Assembly: GCA_028673005.1 (NCBI GenBank)
Contig: CM054113.1
Span: forward strand, 173,088,837 to 173,152,836
DNA from: Tanypteryx hageni
Lineage: Eukaryota; Arthropoda; Insecta; Odonata; Petaluridae
Reading direction: 5' to 3'
Length of the DNA stretch: 64,000 nt
Shown piece by piece: positions 13,431 through 26,100 of this stretch (position 1 is the first letter of the stretch; each line of letters opens with the position of its first letter). Under the pieces are notes generated by a model. The model was given only the letters and a program-made list of their open reading frames with translations, ran no database searches and was not told the origin of the DNA. Position numbers and translations under genes: made by a program.

Positions 13431-13724
13431 ATGTTGTTAGACGAAGTTTTGCATCTGAAGGCGATTCACAAAGCCAATTTGAGTCATGAGTCACTATCTC
13501 CACTTTCTCTCCTCAACAAAATAATAAAGCTTAAGTTGAAAGATTTATTTCCTAACGTTTGTATTGCTCGACGTATATATTTGGTATTGCCAATAACAAT
13601 AACGTCAGCAGAGAGATCCTTGAGTAAGATGAAGTTAATTAATAATCGTTTAAGAAGTACAATGAGCCAAGAGAGATTAGTTTATTTGGCAATTTTAAGC
13701 ATCGAAAGTGAACTGTCAAGATGA
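13431..13724 (+). pseudogene. hAT C-terminal dimerisation domain fragment (ZMYM1-like transposase)
   Basis: An open frame of 97 codons. Residues about 37-95 match the hAT dimerisation region seen in zinc-finger MYM-type 1-like transposases, in this order: LKDLFPNVCIARRIYLVLPI, then ITSAERSLSKMKLI, then NNRLRSTMSQERLVYLAILS and a terminal SIESE. The ERS(F/L)SK(L/M)KLIKN..RSTMSQERL..LA.LSIE pattern is the hallmark. The catalytic N-terminal part is missing. Upstream sequence from 13,206 is open in another frame but broken. It is a truncated transposase relic rather than a host gene. The stop codon is at the family's usual position just after the SIE motif. Confidence 0.9.
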
Positions 13725-14099
13725 TATAATTGACGCGTATTCTTCAGTGAAAGCTAGGAAAGCAAAGCTTTAATTAAACCAATATCTTGATTGAAATATA
13801 TTCTTTTTTAATACTTGTATTGTGATCAATTTCCTCAATTTCATGTTTATCTATTTATTTGGAATTCTTCATAAAAATAAATAATTACATAAAATTTACA
13901 GATGTACTTGTTCATTTGCTAATAAAAAATTGCTGCACTAAATATACACACTTATATAATAAAAATTTTTACTCGATTGTGGTTGAGGAAAGGGGACTCG
14001 GGAACGGATCAAGCACCGGGACCCAGAATTTCTCTCCCGGGCCATGCAGGCATCCACCTTTTTTAAATACGTGTTGTTGGTGCTTGCATACTGCAAGCG

Positions 14100-15172
14100 C
14101 TTCAAAAATCACCATACACCAATATCTAAACTCGTAAATAAACAAACGCGATATCATTTGAACTACACAGCCCATTTAAACAAAATAATAGTTTTTATAT
14201 TCCGTGAAATTAAGGCATCTATCCGGAATTTCTAAATTCTCTGGTAATTGGCTCGCGTCCAAGTTTTCGAATTTTAAGTTTAATGGCTCAAATTGCCCTA
14301 TTTCAGCAATAACTATAAGCATCATTAAGACAATAGCCTATTTGTTACAATAAAATTTATGTAAAAATTAGGATATTTTGTGTGTTACCTGTGCCTTTTA
14401 GTACGTATCCGGATAATACAATTACATAATTTAATATTATCACGTCATTATATGTCGTTGCCTGAACTCAAATGGATGATAGTGCAGTCTAAGTTTGGAA
14501 AATCAATTTCTATTGAAAGGCATTGGAGTCGTTGCTATGGCAGTTAATATTTTTCATTGTTAAAAACAGAAAAACTTTTCATAATTTTATGATTAAAATC
14601 GTAATTCTACGCAAATTCGGCGTGGATTTCAATACACCACCTTTTTCAACTTCGCGAGTAATTGGTTCCAGAAAACTGACGCGAAATGCAAATTCGCGAA
14701 GTGCATGTCCTATTTTCCCTTAAGACACCATGTTATTACGAGAGTGGTTCCCAGCCAACCTAAAAAAATCACTTTTTTATCATAAATAATGCAGTTTAAC
14801 AGAAAATAAAAAAAACGTAACCGCAAATGAAAAACCGTTATAAAGTAAAAAATACTTTTAATTGCCTTCAAAACGCGTAATAGCAAATGAAAACCCAGCA
14901 TAACAAAGCGATTACACTTCTTTCCGCACTTGAAGTTTATCTCCACAAAATTTTGCATGTGATTTTCGATCTTCTTTTGTTCATTCTAAGAAAATGGTTT
15001 AATGTAAATTGAACTACTGAAATGGAATGTTGAATACATTATGCACGAATGTTTTCCTGGATTCTGCAACAAACATTTCCAAGCCGCAAAAAAACAATAG
15101 CATTAGAAAGTGGTTCCATTTCTTTTACTAATTACATCAGAAATACATAACAGAAAATCAAAACCTAATAAA
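14100..15172. other. gene-free AT-rich stretch
   Basis: No coding match. A GTGGTTCCC motif at 14,744 resembles the end of a hAT MITE, but no partner end is visible. Confidence 0.5.
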
Positions 15173-16735
15173 ATTATAAATAGGCTTGGTAGGATTCGAT
15201 TTAAATAGACAAACGTCGATTTAAAATAAAAATTCAAAATCGACGAAATGGAATAGTCGTCGATTTTACAGCAAGATGAAAACGTATACGTCCAAAAACC
15301 TATTCTGAATTATAATATTGAAGTCGTTTCTGTTTACTTTTTTCGCAGTATTATTTTCTACCTACGATTTCGTTCCTTTTATGGGCTTGCATTAACAGTG
15401 GGACTGAAAGAAAAGTATTTCCTTACACTCAAATATGCGTCTTTTTGAAAAGCTCACGCTTCTACTCTGGACAATCAGGTAACCGCAAGGCCCTAGAGGT
15501 ACTTTGAGAACACGTGTTTCTTAGCCCTTTTGAGGTTTTTGAGATTATATTTGCCGACCTAATGGCGGGATATTCCACGAACCTTTCTACACAGATAAGA
15601 TCATGGATATTCCCGGCTGAGAATGCCTCGACCCCTGTTAAGCAAAGTTCGGAAGAAAGAAATTTCGGCGGTCGTTTGCATCGTTTTCTACCCCTTCCAC
15701 TCATCAACCCCGTGTGGTGTTTTCCGGAAACAAATGTTTCTCGATCTTTATAGGGTTTTCCTATAGATGGCCTTGTTGTATGCACTTTCACCTGTTCTCC
15801 CTAACCACAACCCAATCTTTAGGCAGTCATTCTCTAAAAGTTATCCAGGAAGTATCGTTCCTCTCTCGTGCTTTTGGCTCGTTCTTTTGCTACAGGTTAA
15901 TAAATTTCAATTTATATATAATGGTTCGAAAAAGGTGCACATAAATTAGCAATCGTTGCTAAAATTGAAGAGGGATTAAATGTTAATATTTATTTGCTAT
16001 TTGTTGTGAAATATTTTTCCGATTGGAAAAACACATTTTAATCAGGATTTGAGGTAAGACTTGATCGTGCGCTCAATAATAGTCTAATTTTTCTCACTAT
16101 AAATTTTATGATAAATATAGAGAATATGTAGTGCAGTGATGAAATATATCAAATGATACATAGTATTAGGTAGTTCTTTTTTGACGTCTAAAATATTATT
16201 GTGATAATTATATCGTTAATGTTTTTTCCTTAATTGGCATCAACGAATGTCTAAAAGCCTTGACACTGAACCCGCAAATTATTTTTTTAAGAATGTTTTT
16301 CGGCAAAAGCTACATCATATTGTTCGAATTTCATAAATTAATCTTTTTCTAGTTTTCTGTATACAATTTAAAGAAGTAAATCTCAATTCGTCATTGAGTG
16401 TTTTCTTTAATATTAACATTTAAAAATGAAGAAGAGTGTACATGCGCATAAATAAAATAATATTTATGAAGAACATGGTATATTAGTTCGATTAATTTGT
16501 ACCTAAAGATTTAACTTCATATAAAAATTTAAATAAATAAACAGTATTGTAAAATAAACGTAAATTTTGCGTAGAATTTCGATGTAAAAAGTAAATTTAA
16601 AAACTGCCAGCCCTATAATTAAGTAGTAATTTTAAACGTCGATATTCGTCGAAAATCTCTCGGGAAAATAAACGTCGATTTTAATCGTCGATTTAAAAAC
16701 AATAAACGTCGGATCCTACCAAGCCTAGTTATAAC
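15173..16735. mobile_element. non-coding TIR transposon candidate (1,547 bp)
   Basis: 15,181 starts TAGGCTTGGTAGGATTCGA, and the right end at 16,727, reverse-complemented, reads TAGGCTTGGTAGGATCCGA. The two agree at 18 of 19 positions. Flanking octamers ATTATAAA and GTTATAAC share the six central bases, compatible with a diverged 8-bp duplication. Just inside both ends are several CGTCGATTTTAA-like motifs (15,213, 15,257, 16,637, 16,673 and 16,688), which are candidate transposase-binding repeats. No transposase motif is visible within it. Superfamily assignment to hAT is tentative. Confidence 0.78.
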
Positions 16736-17229
16736 ATTTCTTTAAGTAATAGCTTTCAAAATACGCCGCAGAATATCTTTCGTTACTAGATAATAGCAAT
16801 TCTTAGATTTGCATTAAGAATTCGTAATAAACAATTAAAACCTAACAAAACAACTTCCTTAAATTACACTCAAAATACAAAGATAATAGCATTAAATCAT
16901 TAAATATTTCGTTAAAAAACCAGCAACCTCATTGGCGAAAAACGAATATTTTCAATGTCATACTCGTAAAAGTTGTGAAAAGTAAACGCCTAGGACGCTT
17001 TTCCATTAGCCAATAATTTCTAATTTGGCCGCTAAATGCCAGCAACTTCGACTGTTATTGAAAATAGCGCTGTTGGCAGTGAGGTTTAAACTGAGCTACA
17101 AAAGAATTAAGTCGATGGTTATCACGTTTGTTTACTTTGAAAACTGCCAATAACAAGCATTATCATAGGAAAACTATGGACCCTTGGTGCACTGCACCCC
17201 CTGCCATCCACCAAAAAGGTGACTTGCAG

Positions 17230-18018
17230 GGTATAATGTAGATGTATCATTATATATAGACGTTCCTTACAGAGGAGGATATAACATATAGGAGGATACC
17301 AATGTTTAGGCACTTCCAGATGAGCTGGAGATTCGAAATTTTTTCTTAGGTAGGATTTTGTGCAAACCCGACTAGAAAAAACGAAAATCTTGAAAAAGTG
17401 CAACAATGCGGCCGCTAAAAATTCGCAATTGTTTAAACAAATTTTCAAGGTTTATATAATTCCGAATGTGCTACGGAGCTGAAATTTTTTATAGAAGTAG
17501 GATTTGTAAAAAAAAACGAAATAGGGATTATAGAAATTTTGATATTTTAATTTGTGTTGCCGTTAAAAATTCTTCAAGTGTAAACAAATAGATAACTGTT
17601 TAGGTACTACGGGATGAGGTAGAAAGCTGAAACTTTCAAGTTATTTACAGAGTAGTGCGTTTGCACAAATAAACATTTCAATGTCTCCATAAATATATTG
17701 CGGCGGCCGTTAAAAATGTTTAAAATTTAAACAATTAGAAAAATATTATTTTACTTCTAGAAGTGCTACAACTTTAAAATTTGGCAGAAATGTGTAGCAT
17801 TAGTACCCCATAATGGAGAAAGTATAAATTCTTAAAATTGCAAAGTTTGGGGATTGTTTTAATCTATTATTTTTACATAAGGGAAAAACAAAAATCTCTG
17901 CGGAGGTGAAATCTTTAGAATTATAAAAATATTGTAATGATGAAATATCTGTCTGAAAAATGAATGTTTTTTTGAAGGTGAGATGAAATGCTTGCAGAAT
18001 GCAAGCACCTTTTACTAG
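17230..18018 (+). mobile_element. Helitron-like non-autonomous element, copy 1
   Basis: A reverse-complement copy occurs at 49,207-49,906. Both copies end with the same structure. There is a hairpin TGCTTGCAGAATGCAAGCA (17,989-18,007), then 7 bases, then CTAG (18,015-18,018) followed by T. A short hairpin just upstream of a CTRR terminus next to T is the Helitron 3′ end pattern. The body is made of about four degenerate units with a 135-160 bp spacing (starts near 17,309, 17,466, 17,602 and 17,760). Each carries a GCGGCCGTTAAAAAT-like or GTTTAAACAA-like motif. The 5′ end was not found, so the start is approximate. Confidence 0.7.
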
Positions 18019-19342
18019 TATGTTATATATATGAATGCACTCCTGTCTCGATTAGTCGAATTTCAAGGAGGCACATCAATTTAACGTACAGAAATGCGTT
18101 CGAGTTAAGGATACTTTCTTTGAATTATGGAGAGTTCGGTTTGTATACGTTCAGTGATTGGATTTTGACTGTAAATATTTATAGAGATGGAAGAGGAATA
18201 TTTTCCTGTCCAAGCACACATCTGTACCACAAAAATTTGTCTTTTCGATTATAGCTAGAATGTTTTTTGATGCGGAGATAAGACGCATTTACTAGCTAAT
18301 CATTTAAGTAATATCGTCATGTGACGTTTTCTAGTGAATATTTTATATTATATATCTAATAAACAATATCTGTTAATTTTCTAAAATTCAGTTGAGGTCT
18401 TAAATAAACTTTTGACAAACTTGCCATATAAAAATCTGTAGAAAAATACTTTAATGATATAGAAAGCAGCGCCGAAGAACTGGTAATTAACATTTTTGTA
18501 TTTTTACTTGACATGCCTAAACCTGCGAATTGTGTCCGTTTAATATTTTACTCCCGAATGACCTAATTCACACACCTTAATTCCATGCAATGCGAGGACA
18601 CACGCCAGGAACTTGGCAAGTTCAGGTTAAGTGATCATCGACCCGCACCAAGAAGCAAACTTATTGACTCCTGAGGGGCATTATGTAAATGTAGTCATGG
18701 GGTGGAATTTCCACTTCGGGCGATGTTAACCTCATCCAACCAGTAATCCCAGCATTTTACCCCTTCCTCCTCTCGCCATCTTCCTCTTTTATTTCCGAAG
18801 CGAACTATCCTGCGCTATTTCTCCCTAAGTTGCTTAACGTCGTCCATCACTATCCTTTCTCTTCGTCGTTTTCCTATTTACTTTTATTTTTGCAGACTTC
18901 TCCTCTCCGTTCGGCGGGCGCGGAGTCTTTTTCTAACGCTAGACTCTTTAACTTTCTCCCTTTCTCCTTAGCTAGCCTCATGTTCGCTCACATTACGTCC
19001 TTTTTGTCCACGGCTGGCTTGATTACACCTCCTTTCAACGGTCTTAATTGGCGGTATGCTGCTCGCAAGGGAATAGCAAGTCAATTGCATCAGCCGACAA
19101 GGAAAGAGGGTGAAGAATCGAGCTGAATTGAAGACGGTGAGAGAGGAAGAGAGGGATAAAAAGGGTCGTTGAAGGGAGAGAAATAGCTAGTGTGTGTGTG
19201 TGTGTTGCGCGAGGTTTATTGGGCATAGACGCAATCCGGAAACGAGAGTGAGGAACGGTGGAGAGGATGTTCGAAGAAAAAGGGAGTTGAGAGAAAGGGT
19301 CTTAATGAAACAAGAAAGATGTCGGTAATGGCTATGCGGATG
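18019..19342. other. gene-free stretch
   Basis: No recognised gene. A short GT microsatellite lies at 19,190-19,204. 18,750-19,000 is pyrimidine-rich. Confidence 0.55.
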
Positions 19343-19847
19343 CTGTAAGGCAGCAGTTCCCAACCTTTTTCGCGAACCCCTTGAGCTAACCTATTTCTCG
19401 TCGCGAACCCCTTGGATTAACCTTTTCTCTTCGCGAACCCCTTGAGTTGTAACAGTTTTGGCGGCGAACCCCTTATAATGGAGATTAAGTTTACAAAAAC
19501 ATATATTTTGAAAATGTTTAATTCATGAAAAATACAAATTTTACATAGCACATTGTATGTAAACGTTCACAATAAAATCAGAACCTTTGTTATTGTCATC
19601 AGTTTCTAGTTAGTACTCTGTAAAATTTAAGTATAATTCTTGAAGCATAAGAAAAAATTGAAAATAAAACCATGCAACTAATTTAAATTAAATTAAAATA
19701 TTGGAAAATTATAGAACCAAGAAAGTGAAAAAGACACCATTTAACAAATTTTTACCGCGAACCCCTCAGAGTTATTTTGCGAACCCCTTGGGGTACGCGA
19801 ACCCCTAGAGGTACGCGAACCACCGGTTGGGAAACGCTTTTGTAAGG
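19343..19847. mobile_element. hAT-type MITE (489 bp) with repeated subterminal motifs
   Basis: The element runs 19,351-19,839. The left end CAGCAGTTCCCAACC is matched by a diverged right end that reverse-complements to AAGCGTTTCCCAACC. Flanks CTGTAAGG (19,343-19,350) and TTGTAAGG (19,840-19,847) match at 7 of 8 bases. Eight GCGAACCCC-type motifs lie inside. Four are on the left at 30-31 bp spacing (19,371, 19,402, 19,432, 19,463) and four on the right at 18-22 bp (19,756, 19,778, 19,796, 19,814). All are in the same orientation. No coding capacity. Confidence 0.85.
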
Positions 19848-22842
19848 TCTGAAATCGGATATCAATAAGAGATGGCGAGAGGATAAAAAAGTAAAAGAGA
19901 TAGGGAGATGATAAGGAGTAGAGAGGAGAGGACGTGAGGAGGCTAAAGGAGAATAAAGAGATACACAAGTGAATCTGAGGAAAGTTTGGGATATAAGGGA
20001 AAGAAGAGAGGGAAGGGAGGGAGGAGCATGGGGAAAGAAAGGAGAATTTCTAAAATTTTAGTCGGGGATTAGTAAGGTGAAACTTCGGCCATATATGGTG
20101 ATTGGGATGTTTTTAGCGCGAACGATTGGTAAACGAGCATATTCCGAAGAATGAAATTTCAAAGACACGATTCCATTAGTGCCTGTTAAAAACTGCACAA
20201 ATTTATTTCGTAAAATAACCCGCGACTTTTCGCGTTCATCCTAATGAAGGCTGTCCACGCAGAAAAAGTTAATTCTTTATTAAATATTGAGATTCATAGA
20301 GCGTACAATAAATTTACAAACAAACCAACTGAGCCCATCGTATTTAGCGTTATAGTGCTATTTATCAGCTAACAGCATATAACTAAATATATTTACTTAA
20401 GAGAGCAGAAAATGTTTGCATAAAATAATGAGATCTCAATACATACATCTTTATCAAGGAAAATTCGTAAAATCCAGAACTCCCAATAGCCTGGTTGATC
20501 CATCCATGGATAATCGAGGCTCTGATGTGTCGAAGGAGTAAAATTTTCGAAGACGGATAAATTTTCGCTAATTTCGAAACTAAAATTTTTCTTCCGTCGA
20601 AAAGCGTAGCTTCTTTTCGTTGCGAAACGCACTTCACATTTCAACGACTCGTATGCATGTATTTTTTTCGTTGCAGGTGTTCTTGTTCCGTCTTCTTCAG
20701 CTCTTGTTAAGCTTTTTTTCCGCTTCGCTCTCACGGAGGAGTCATTTTTCTCGTTTCGCTCTCTCCACTATCGCTCACTTCCTCTCTCCTCTACTTTCTC
20801 CCTCTCCCCTTCTCAACCCTCCCTTGCTTAAAGCAGAAGGAAATAAAAAGTGTCAGCTGCAGGATATTGCGTCTTCTTCCTCATCCTCCTGCCTCGTTAT
20901 TTTTTTCTCTCTCAAAAAGGAGTCTATTTTTTTCATCATCCCGCTCACGTCCGATGTCTTATTTTTTCCTCGCTAATTCTCTGCCAGCGCTTGTCTCCGC
21001 CTTTTCCGCTCCCTTTCAGGACCTCTTCTCTCTTTTCTCTCTCCCATCCGCAGATCTCTCTCAACGTTCCCTTCCTTTTTGAGCTACGGTGGATTTCTTC
21101 CCCACACTCGTTCACCCTCGCTCGACCGTTAACAGCGTTTTCGAAGTCGAGTACCGAAATTTTTGGCGCATGCGGTATCTTTGTCGTGTTTCGTGTCTAT
21201 TTGGCTGACACGTGGCGTCATCGTGGATTGGATATTTGTGAATAAGAGTGTGTATTTTTGAAAATTGTGTTCGTGGAAGGAAACTTTTCTGTTTTGCTCA
21301 AAGCGGTGGTAGAGGAAGAAAACCCGAAAGTTTTAAAAAATTCACTTTATGGCGAGTGAATGCCGGATTATGGGCAGGACATGAATTTATTTTTCATGAA
21401 AGCTACATTTTCTATTATCAGAGCGAACTTAAGAAGTGTCAGGTTGCATTTCTACCGAAAACAGCACGTGTTTTAGTTTTGTAATTTTGCGTGAAATTGT
21501 ACTGGCGTTTGTTATTTTTTAAAGGCGATTCCCATCCTGATTCTTACGTGGAGTTTCGGTAAAAGTTAAGAAAAATGACAATAATTGATTGATCTAATAC
21601 CCATAATAAATACATGCACTAAATAATCGAGTAAAGATTAATATTCTTATCTTGAGGTGGTTTCCCCATAGTTAGATGGCCGTGAACTCTTGTGCTTTAA
21701 ATTGTTTACCATAAATTACCATCAGAAACGACTTCATAAAGGCTTAAAGCTACTTTTTTGGGCACCTTTGTTCTTTTTATGTTTAATTTATTCGCCCGGA
21801 GCTTTTTAGAGGGCGGAGTTGCGTTTTTTAATTTTCAGTTAGTGAGCGCTCACTTCGTGCGCAGAGGTTCCCCCTTTGAATTGCCGTAAAACTCCAATAA
21901 CACGTTTTTGAAGATAGAAAGCATTTGTTACTGCGGCTCCGTACATTTATTTCTGCTAAACTCTTTTTATCATTAAGAGGAACTTTTTCGTTTTAAAATT
22001 CGCTCTTCGAAACTGATTTCTGTTTCGTGTTGTATTCGTGATTTTTCCCTTTTAAGTAAACTGAATAAAATAGCTTATAGCAAACGGTGCAAGGAACTCG
22101 TAACCCAAAGTTCCGCTACCCATAACTCGCAAGCACGATAATTGCTCGCCTAATTTCATTGGGTGCTCTTTAACCAATCAAACAAAAGCGTTTGTAAGCA
22201 CTCTCATTACGCATTGTTATTGTAACGAGCCTAATTTTGTCAACGAACAAGAGATGTCCATTGCAGGATATTATTATTTTGTGTGCTAGAAGACTTTTTT
22301 TGTCGCATCAAAAGGAATCACTATCACTACGTTTTTCACGTGGTGGTCCAACAGATGACAAATCGTCGCAGTTCTCATTATTTTATTTAGATTGCGGCTC
22401 CCTGCTAACCTGTTTTTTTGCTTCATCAGTTTTCTATCTCAGTTGGTATTCTGGTTTAGCATTGGTTTTTTATTTATTGTTAATTTTATGATGTAGTGGT
22501 CGTGCTATCTCTTAATTTCGAATGTTATTATTGATAGTAAATCCTAATAGTCAATTTCGGACCGAATTTTTCCAGAATTTAACTTTTAACCACAAAATGT
22601 TATGTTTGTAATGAAAAACATTTCGTCGTAATGATAACCCAATTGTTGTCGATTTAAGACAATAGCGTCATCCAAAATACATAAAGAAGGAGGATACGCT
22701 TATTAATTATCTAAGTACACAAAAGATGGTGTGAAATGCTGTATTATCTTGAGTTTCGACTATTAAAAGACAAATTACATCAAAATTATATTTGTGATTG
22801 ATATTTATATCGCCGTTGTTAACGAAAGTTGAAATGTAACGT
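19848..22842. other. gene-free stretch with pyrimidine-rich block
   Basis: 19,860-20,050 is purine-rich on the + strand. 20,690-21,080 is strongly CT-rich and opens long serine/leucine/phenylalanine-rich frames that I do not believe are coding. No recognised family elsewhere. Confidence 0.55.
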
Positions 22843-23108
22843 CGATGTGCAAAAGGAACCAGTGTTATCCCTGTGATTCCTAGCAACTATCTTTTTCAAT
22901 TCAAACGTTTTCATTTCCGGTCAAGGTTTATTCTGCAGTGACTATTAATGATGCCCAAGGACAATCTCTAACAGTTGTTGGGTTCCACTTATGTGCATAT
23001 TGCTTTCCTTATGATCAGTTTTACGTAGCATGTTCAAGAGTAAGTAACCGAAATGATTTGTATATCATTTCGCCAAGTGGCAAGACTGTCAACATATTCT
23101 ATGAGTAA
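22843..23108 (+). pseudogene. Helitron (PIF1-like) helicase C-terminal fragment
   Basis: The first part (from about 22,843) reads CAKGTSVIPVIPSNYLFQFK then RFHF. After a one-base frame change near 22,916 it continues VYSAVTINDAQGQSLTVVG, then YDQFYVACSRVSNRNDLYII, and ends SPSGKTVNIFYE before TAA at 23,106. The patterns IPRIP..P..FQFKR.QFP, the T.NKAQGQ(S/T)L motif (SF1 helicase motif V-like) and YVACSRV (motif VI) are typical of the C-terminus of Helitron Rep-helicases and Pif1 proteins. The frameshift and the absence of the Rep nuclease and Walker regions show it is a dead relic. It is not obviously linked to the Helitron-like repeats at 17 and 49 kb. Confidence 0.9.
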
Positions 23109-26100
23109 GTATTTTAAAAGGATTTCAATGTGTTTTTCAATATTACGGTGGGCGATGAGGATAAAGGAATGACTTCGGAGTCATGAAAGAACATTGGTAC
23201 CTACCTAAGGAGCCTTTTTAAAGGTATTAATCATAAATACCCAGGCAAAGAACGGATTCTTCTGCTAGTTAGTTATCTATCATTGTATACTTCGACTGAA
23301 GCTTCCATCGTTCGTAAACGAGCTTTGAGTGTATGAGAATGAAATGTTGATATCCCTTTATTATCGTACTTATTATTCCGGTTTTCGGAAATTTTCGTCA
23401 CATATTGAATCTTTTCGTATATTCCACCACATTATGATTCAAATCATTTCCTTTTCAACCGGCTTATTAAGGGAAAATTTTATTGCCGTATTTATAGTGA
23501 CCTTGCTTTAAGCGAAGTGGTGACTTTCTTATATATTTATTTAGCTTCAGGACAACATGTAAGAGGGGAACAATTTTCAAGAGAACTTTCCGGTATCCGA
23601 AGATTTTGAACCCCTTTTTATGATCATACAGACACTCGTTACAGCTTGAATAAATCGTATGTAAAACAAATATTTATTTTTGGTTCCGTTTTATTACGTA
23701 TCAAAACACGTAATTTTGAAACCTTTTTTATTTCGACGGTAAATCCTTTATTCTTCCTACTTTCATATTCCATTCAAAGTGGAATATCTCTTGAAATGTT
23801 ATTGCCTTCCAAAGTCGACTCGTCAGCTTATTTTTTTCGCACGAAAAACGCCATTCATTATTCGTCACGTTTTTTTATTTACAAGTCTTCCCATCTTTAT
23901 AGGCCGTGTTTTGTTATCGTTTTACGAACGATCGCCGTCTATTGATTAATGAACAGCTTTTTTTTGGCTTGCTTCATCGCTCATGTCGCTTGCACGCTAT
24001 GGGAAAATACGTCGGAATCTTGTTTTTCTCGATTCTTTATCGAAGTCGCGCACGGATAATTTGTTGTATAACGGCGGCTCAAAGGTCAATTCGCAGAAGG
24101 GGCGCGTGATTTTAAACGCCATCCCGAAAGCCCTTACAATCTGCGTTGATTTCTCTCCGCCATAAATCGCGGCTCCAAGCTCCCCCCCTTTGCGTTTCCA
24201 TTTTTCATGCCCTTTAATTCCTTTTCTCCAGGTGGAAAGAGAAAAATACAACGCACGGTCGCTCCTTTTCGCGATTCGAGGAAGTTTTATGCGGGCCGTA
24301 AAATTGCCCGTCTACTATATAACGTGTCGTAAAATATGGCGCCGTTCTTTTTGGTGCCCAGCGATGCTCCGATGCATGCGACCCTGCGATTGGATGCGAT
24401 TTTTTAAAAAATCTCCCTATCGGTGCATCTACCTTCTTGCGATAGAAGGGAAGGGATTGACATTTTAGGGCACGCTAGGTAAATATATTTTTGCGTGTAT
24501 TCTGTTCACCCAACCAGAGAATACATCAGTGGCTATCGATTGAATCGCATGGATTTAAGGAGGTTGTTTTCGGAGGGATTTGATGGAAGTGTTGGAAACA
24601 ACAGGGCGCCTCCGATTAAACACGTCGCGCACGTTTTTTTTTTCAACAAACAAAGGGAAAAATTGTTTTAGGGCGTGTTTAATTTAAAATTTTGTGGATG
24701 TCCTGTTAAAATCGGGTTTTTCGATCAAATAGGTTTTATACTGTGGTCGCATATTTCAGTGTGTCTTTGCAACGCCTCGGAAGGTTTTCCAGCTTTAATT
24801 TTATGTGTGGAAACGGGAACTATTCGCTATATTTTTCATTGTGATGCGCGGTGAATATTAAATTGTATCGCCAACGATGTGACACATTTATGAGAAAAGT
24901 CCTGTTATTAACCTCAGCATCTAGTCCTCTTTGTTTTTTGAACTGTGGTATCTCATTAACTAAAATTTGCGAAACAATAATTAATGCATTTTCATTTGTT
25001 GTACATATTACCGCCGCAGTTTATCGAAAAATTGGTCCTCTCCATTGATAAAGGTTTAAGAGATTTGACATTAGTTATACGCAGAGAATTATGTCTGATC
25101 AGCTCCATATTTTATTTATAGACTTTTGCTACATGCATTTCCTTACATTTGTGTTCTTCGATGAAATGTTTCCGGATTAACTCATGAATAAGTTTCAAGG
25201 TTTTAACTTTTCTCATCCTCAATGCTTACTCAATTTAAACTAAAATTTACAACTTTTTTCTATCAGTATTATGCAAACGTTATGCCAAACTAAAAATTTT
25301 TTTTTCTTTGATGGTATTAATTTTGAGATTAAACGTTTTTCGGGTAGTTGTATTTTACTCATGAGTGGATTTTCATTTGTTACTTATTTTATACTTAAAG
25401 TACAATTGTCTCAGACGAAGCAATAATTTTTCCGGACAAATCCTTCTTCTCCCCCCTCCCTCCTCTCTCAAACATTCATACAATGAATTTTATATTCATC
25501 GAGTCAAGTCTATATCTTATCCGTTTTCAGTTTCTGATCGCTTTTCAATGATGTAATCGACTCCATTTCGCTGCTCAGTCTCTTTTCTGTTTCCATGGCC
25601 ACGCCACCTCCATTTCCATTCTCATTGCGTGTCTCTACCAGCAATAAAGTTCCCATCGCCCATTTTTTCCTATATCGGCCTTTGTTTCCTATCTCTTCCC
25701 CGGTCCAATTTTTTTATAAATACAATCTGTCTTCCTTCCCTTCATTTAACTCGTCGGGAATTCCTTTCATTGTCGCTATCAAGTCCGGGAGGAATTGAAT
25801 TCTTTTTTCCCGACCCTCTTGTCACCTCATTCATGAAAGGGAGGCTGAGGAATTTTTATGGCTTTGCGAAAGGCAGAGGGAGGTGATTGGATAGAGGAAA
25901 AGGAAAAGGCTTTGGGAGAATTTTCTCCGTCCTCTAGCGCTCCTACAGACACGCTCGTCGCATAACTATATCGCAAGGATTACTGGTATGGAGCGTCGTA
26001 AGACCTCTCGGCTCGTTTACTCCGTCGCCAAGGGAACGATTTTCCTCGGGATTTTTTTTACGCCTCGTAATACGAAATTTTCTTTCCTAGTGTTTTCCTT

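Larger units (their letters stand above)
12858..14054 (+). mobile_element. hAT element remnant, ZMYM1-type
   Basis: Proposed ends are 12,866 (CAGCGCCCGGGAGAG) and 14,046, whose reverse complement reads CATGGCCCGGGAGAG. This gives inverted ends with 12 or more matching bases. The flanking octamers CAGACAAA and CAGGCATC agree only partly, so the target duplication is diverged or the ends are off by a few bases. Inside the left end is GC-rich CCGGGGCCCGGGCTT sequence. The element carries a hAT C-terminal coding fragment and is internally deleted, since about 1.2 kb is too short for a full transposase. Confidence 0.7.
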
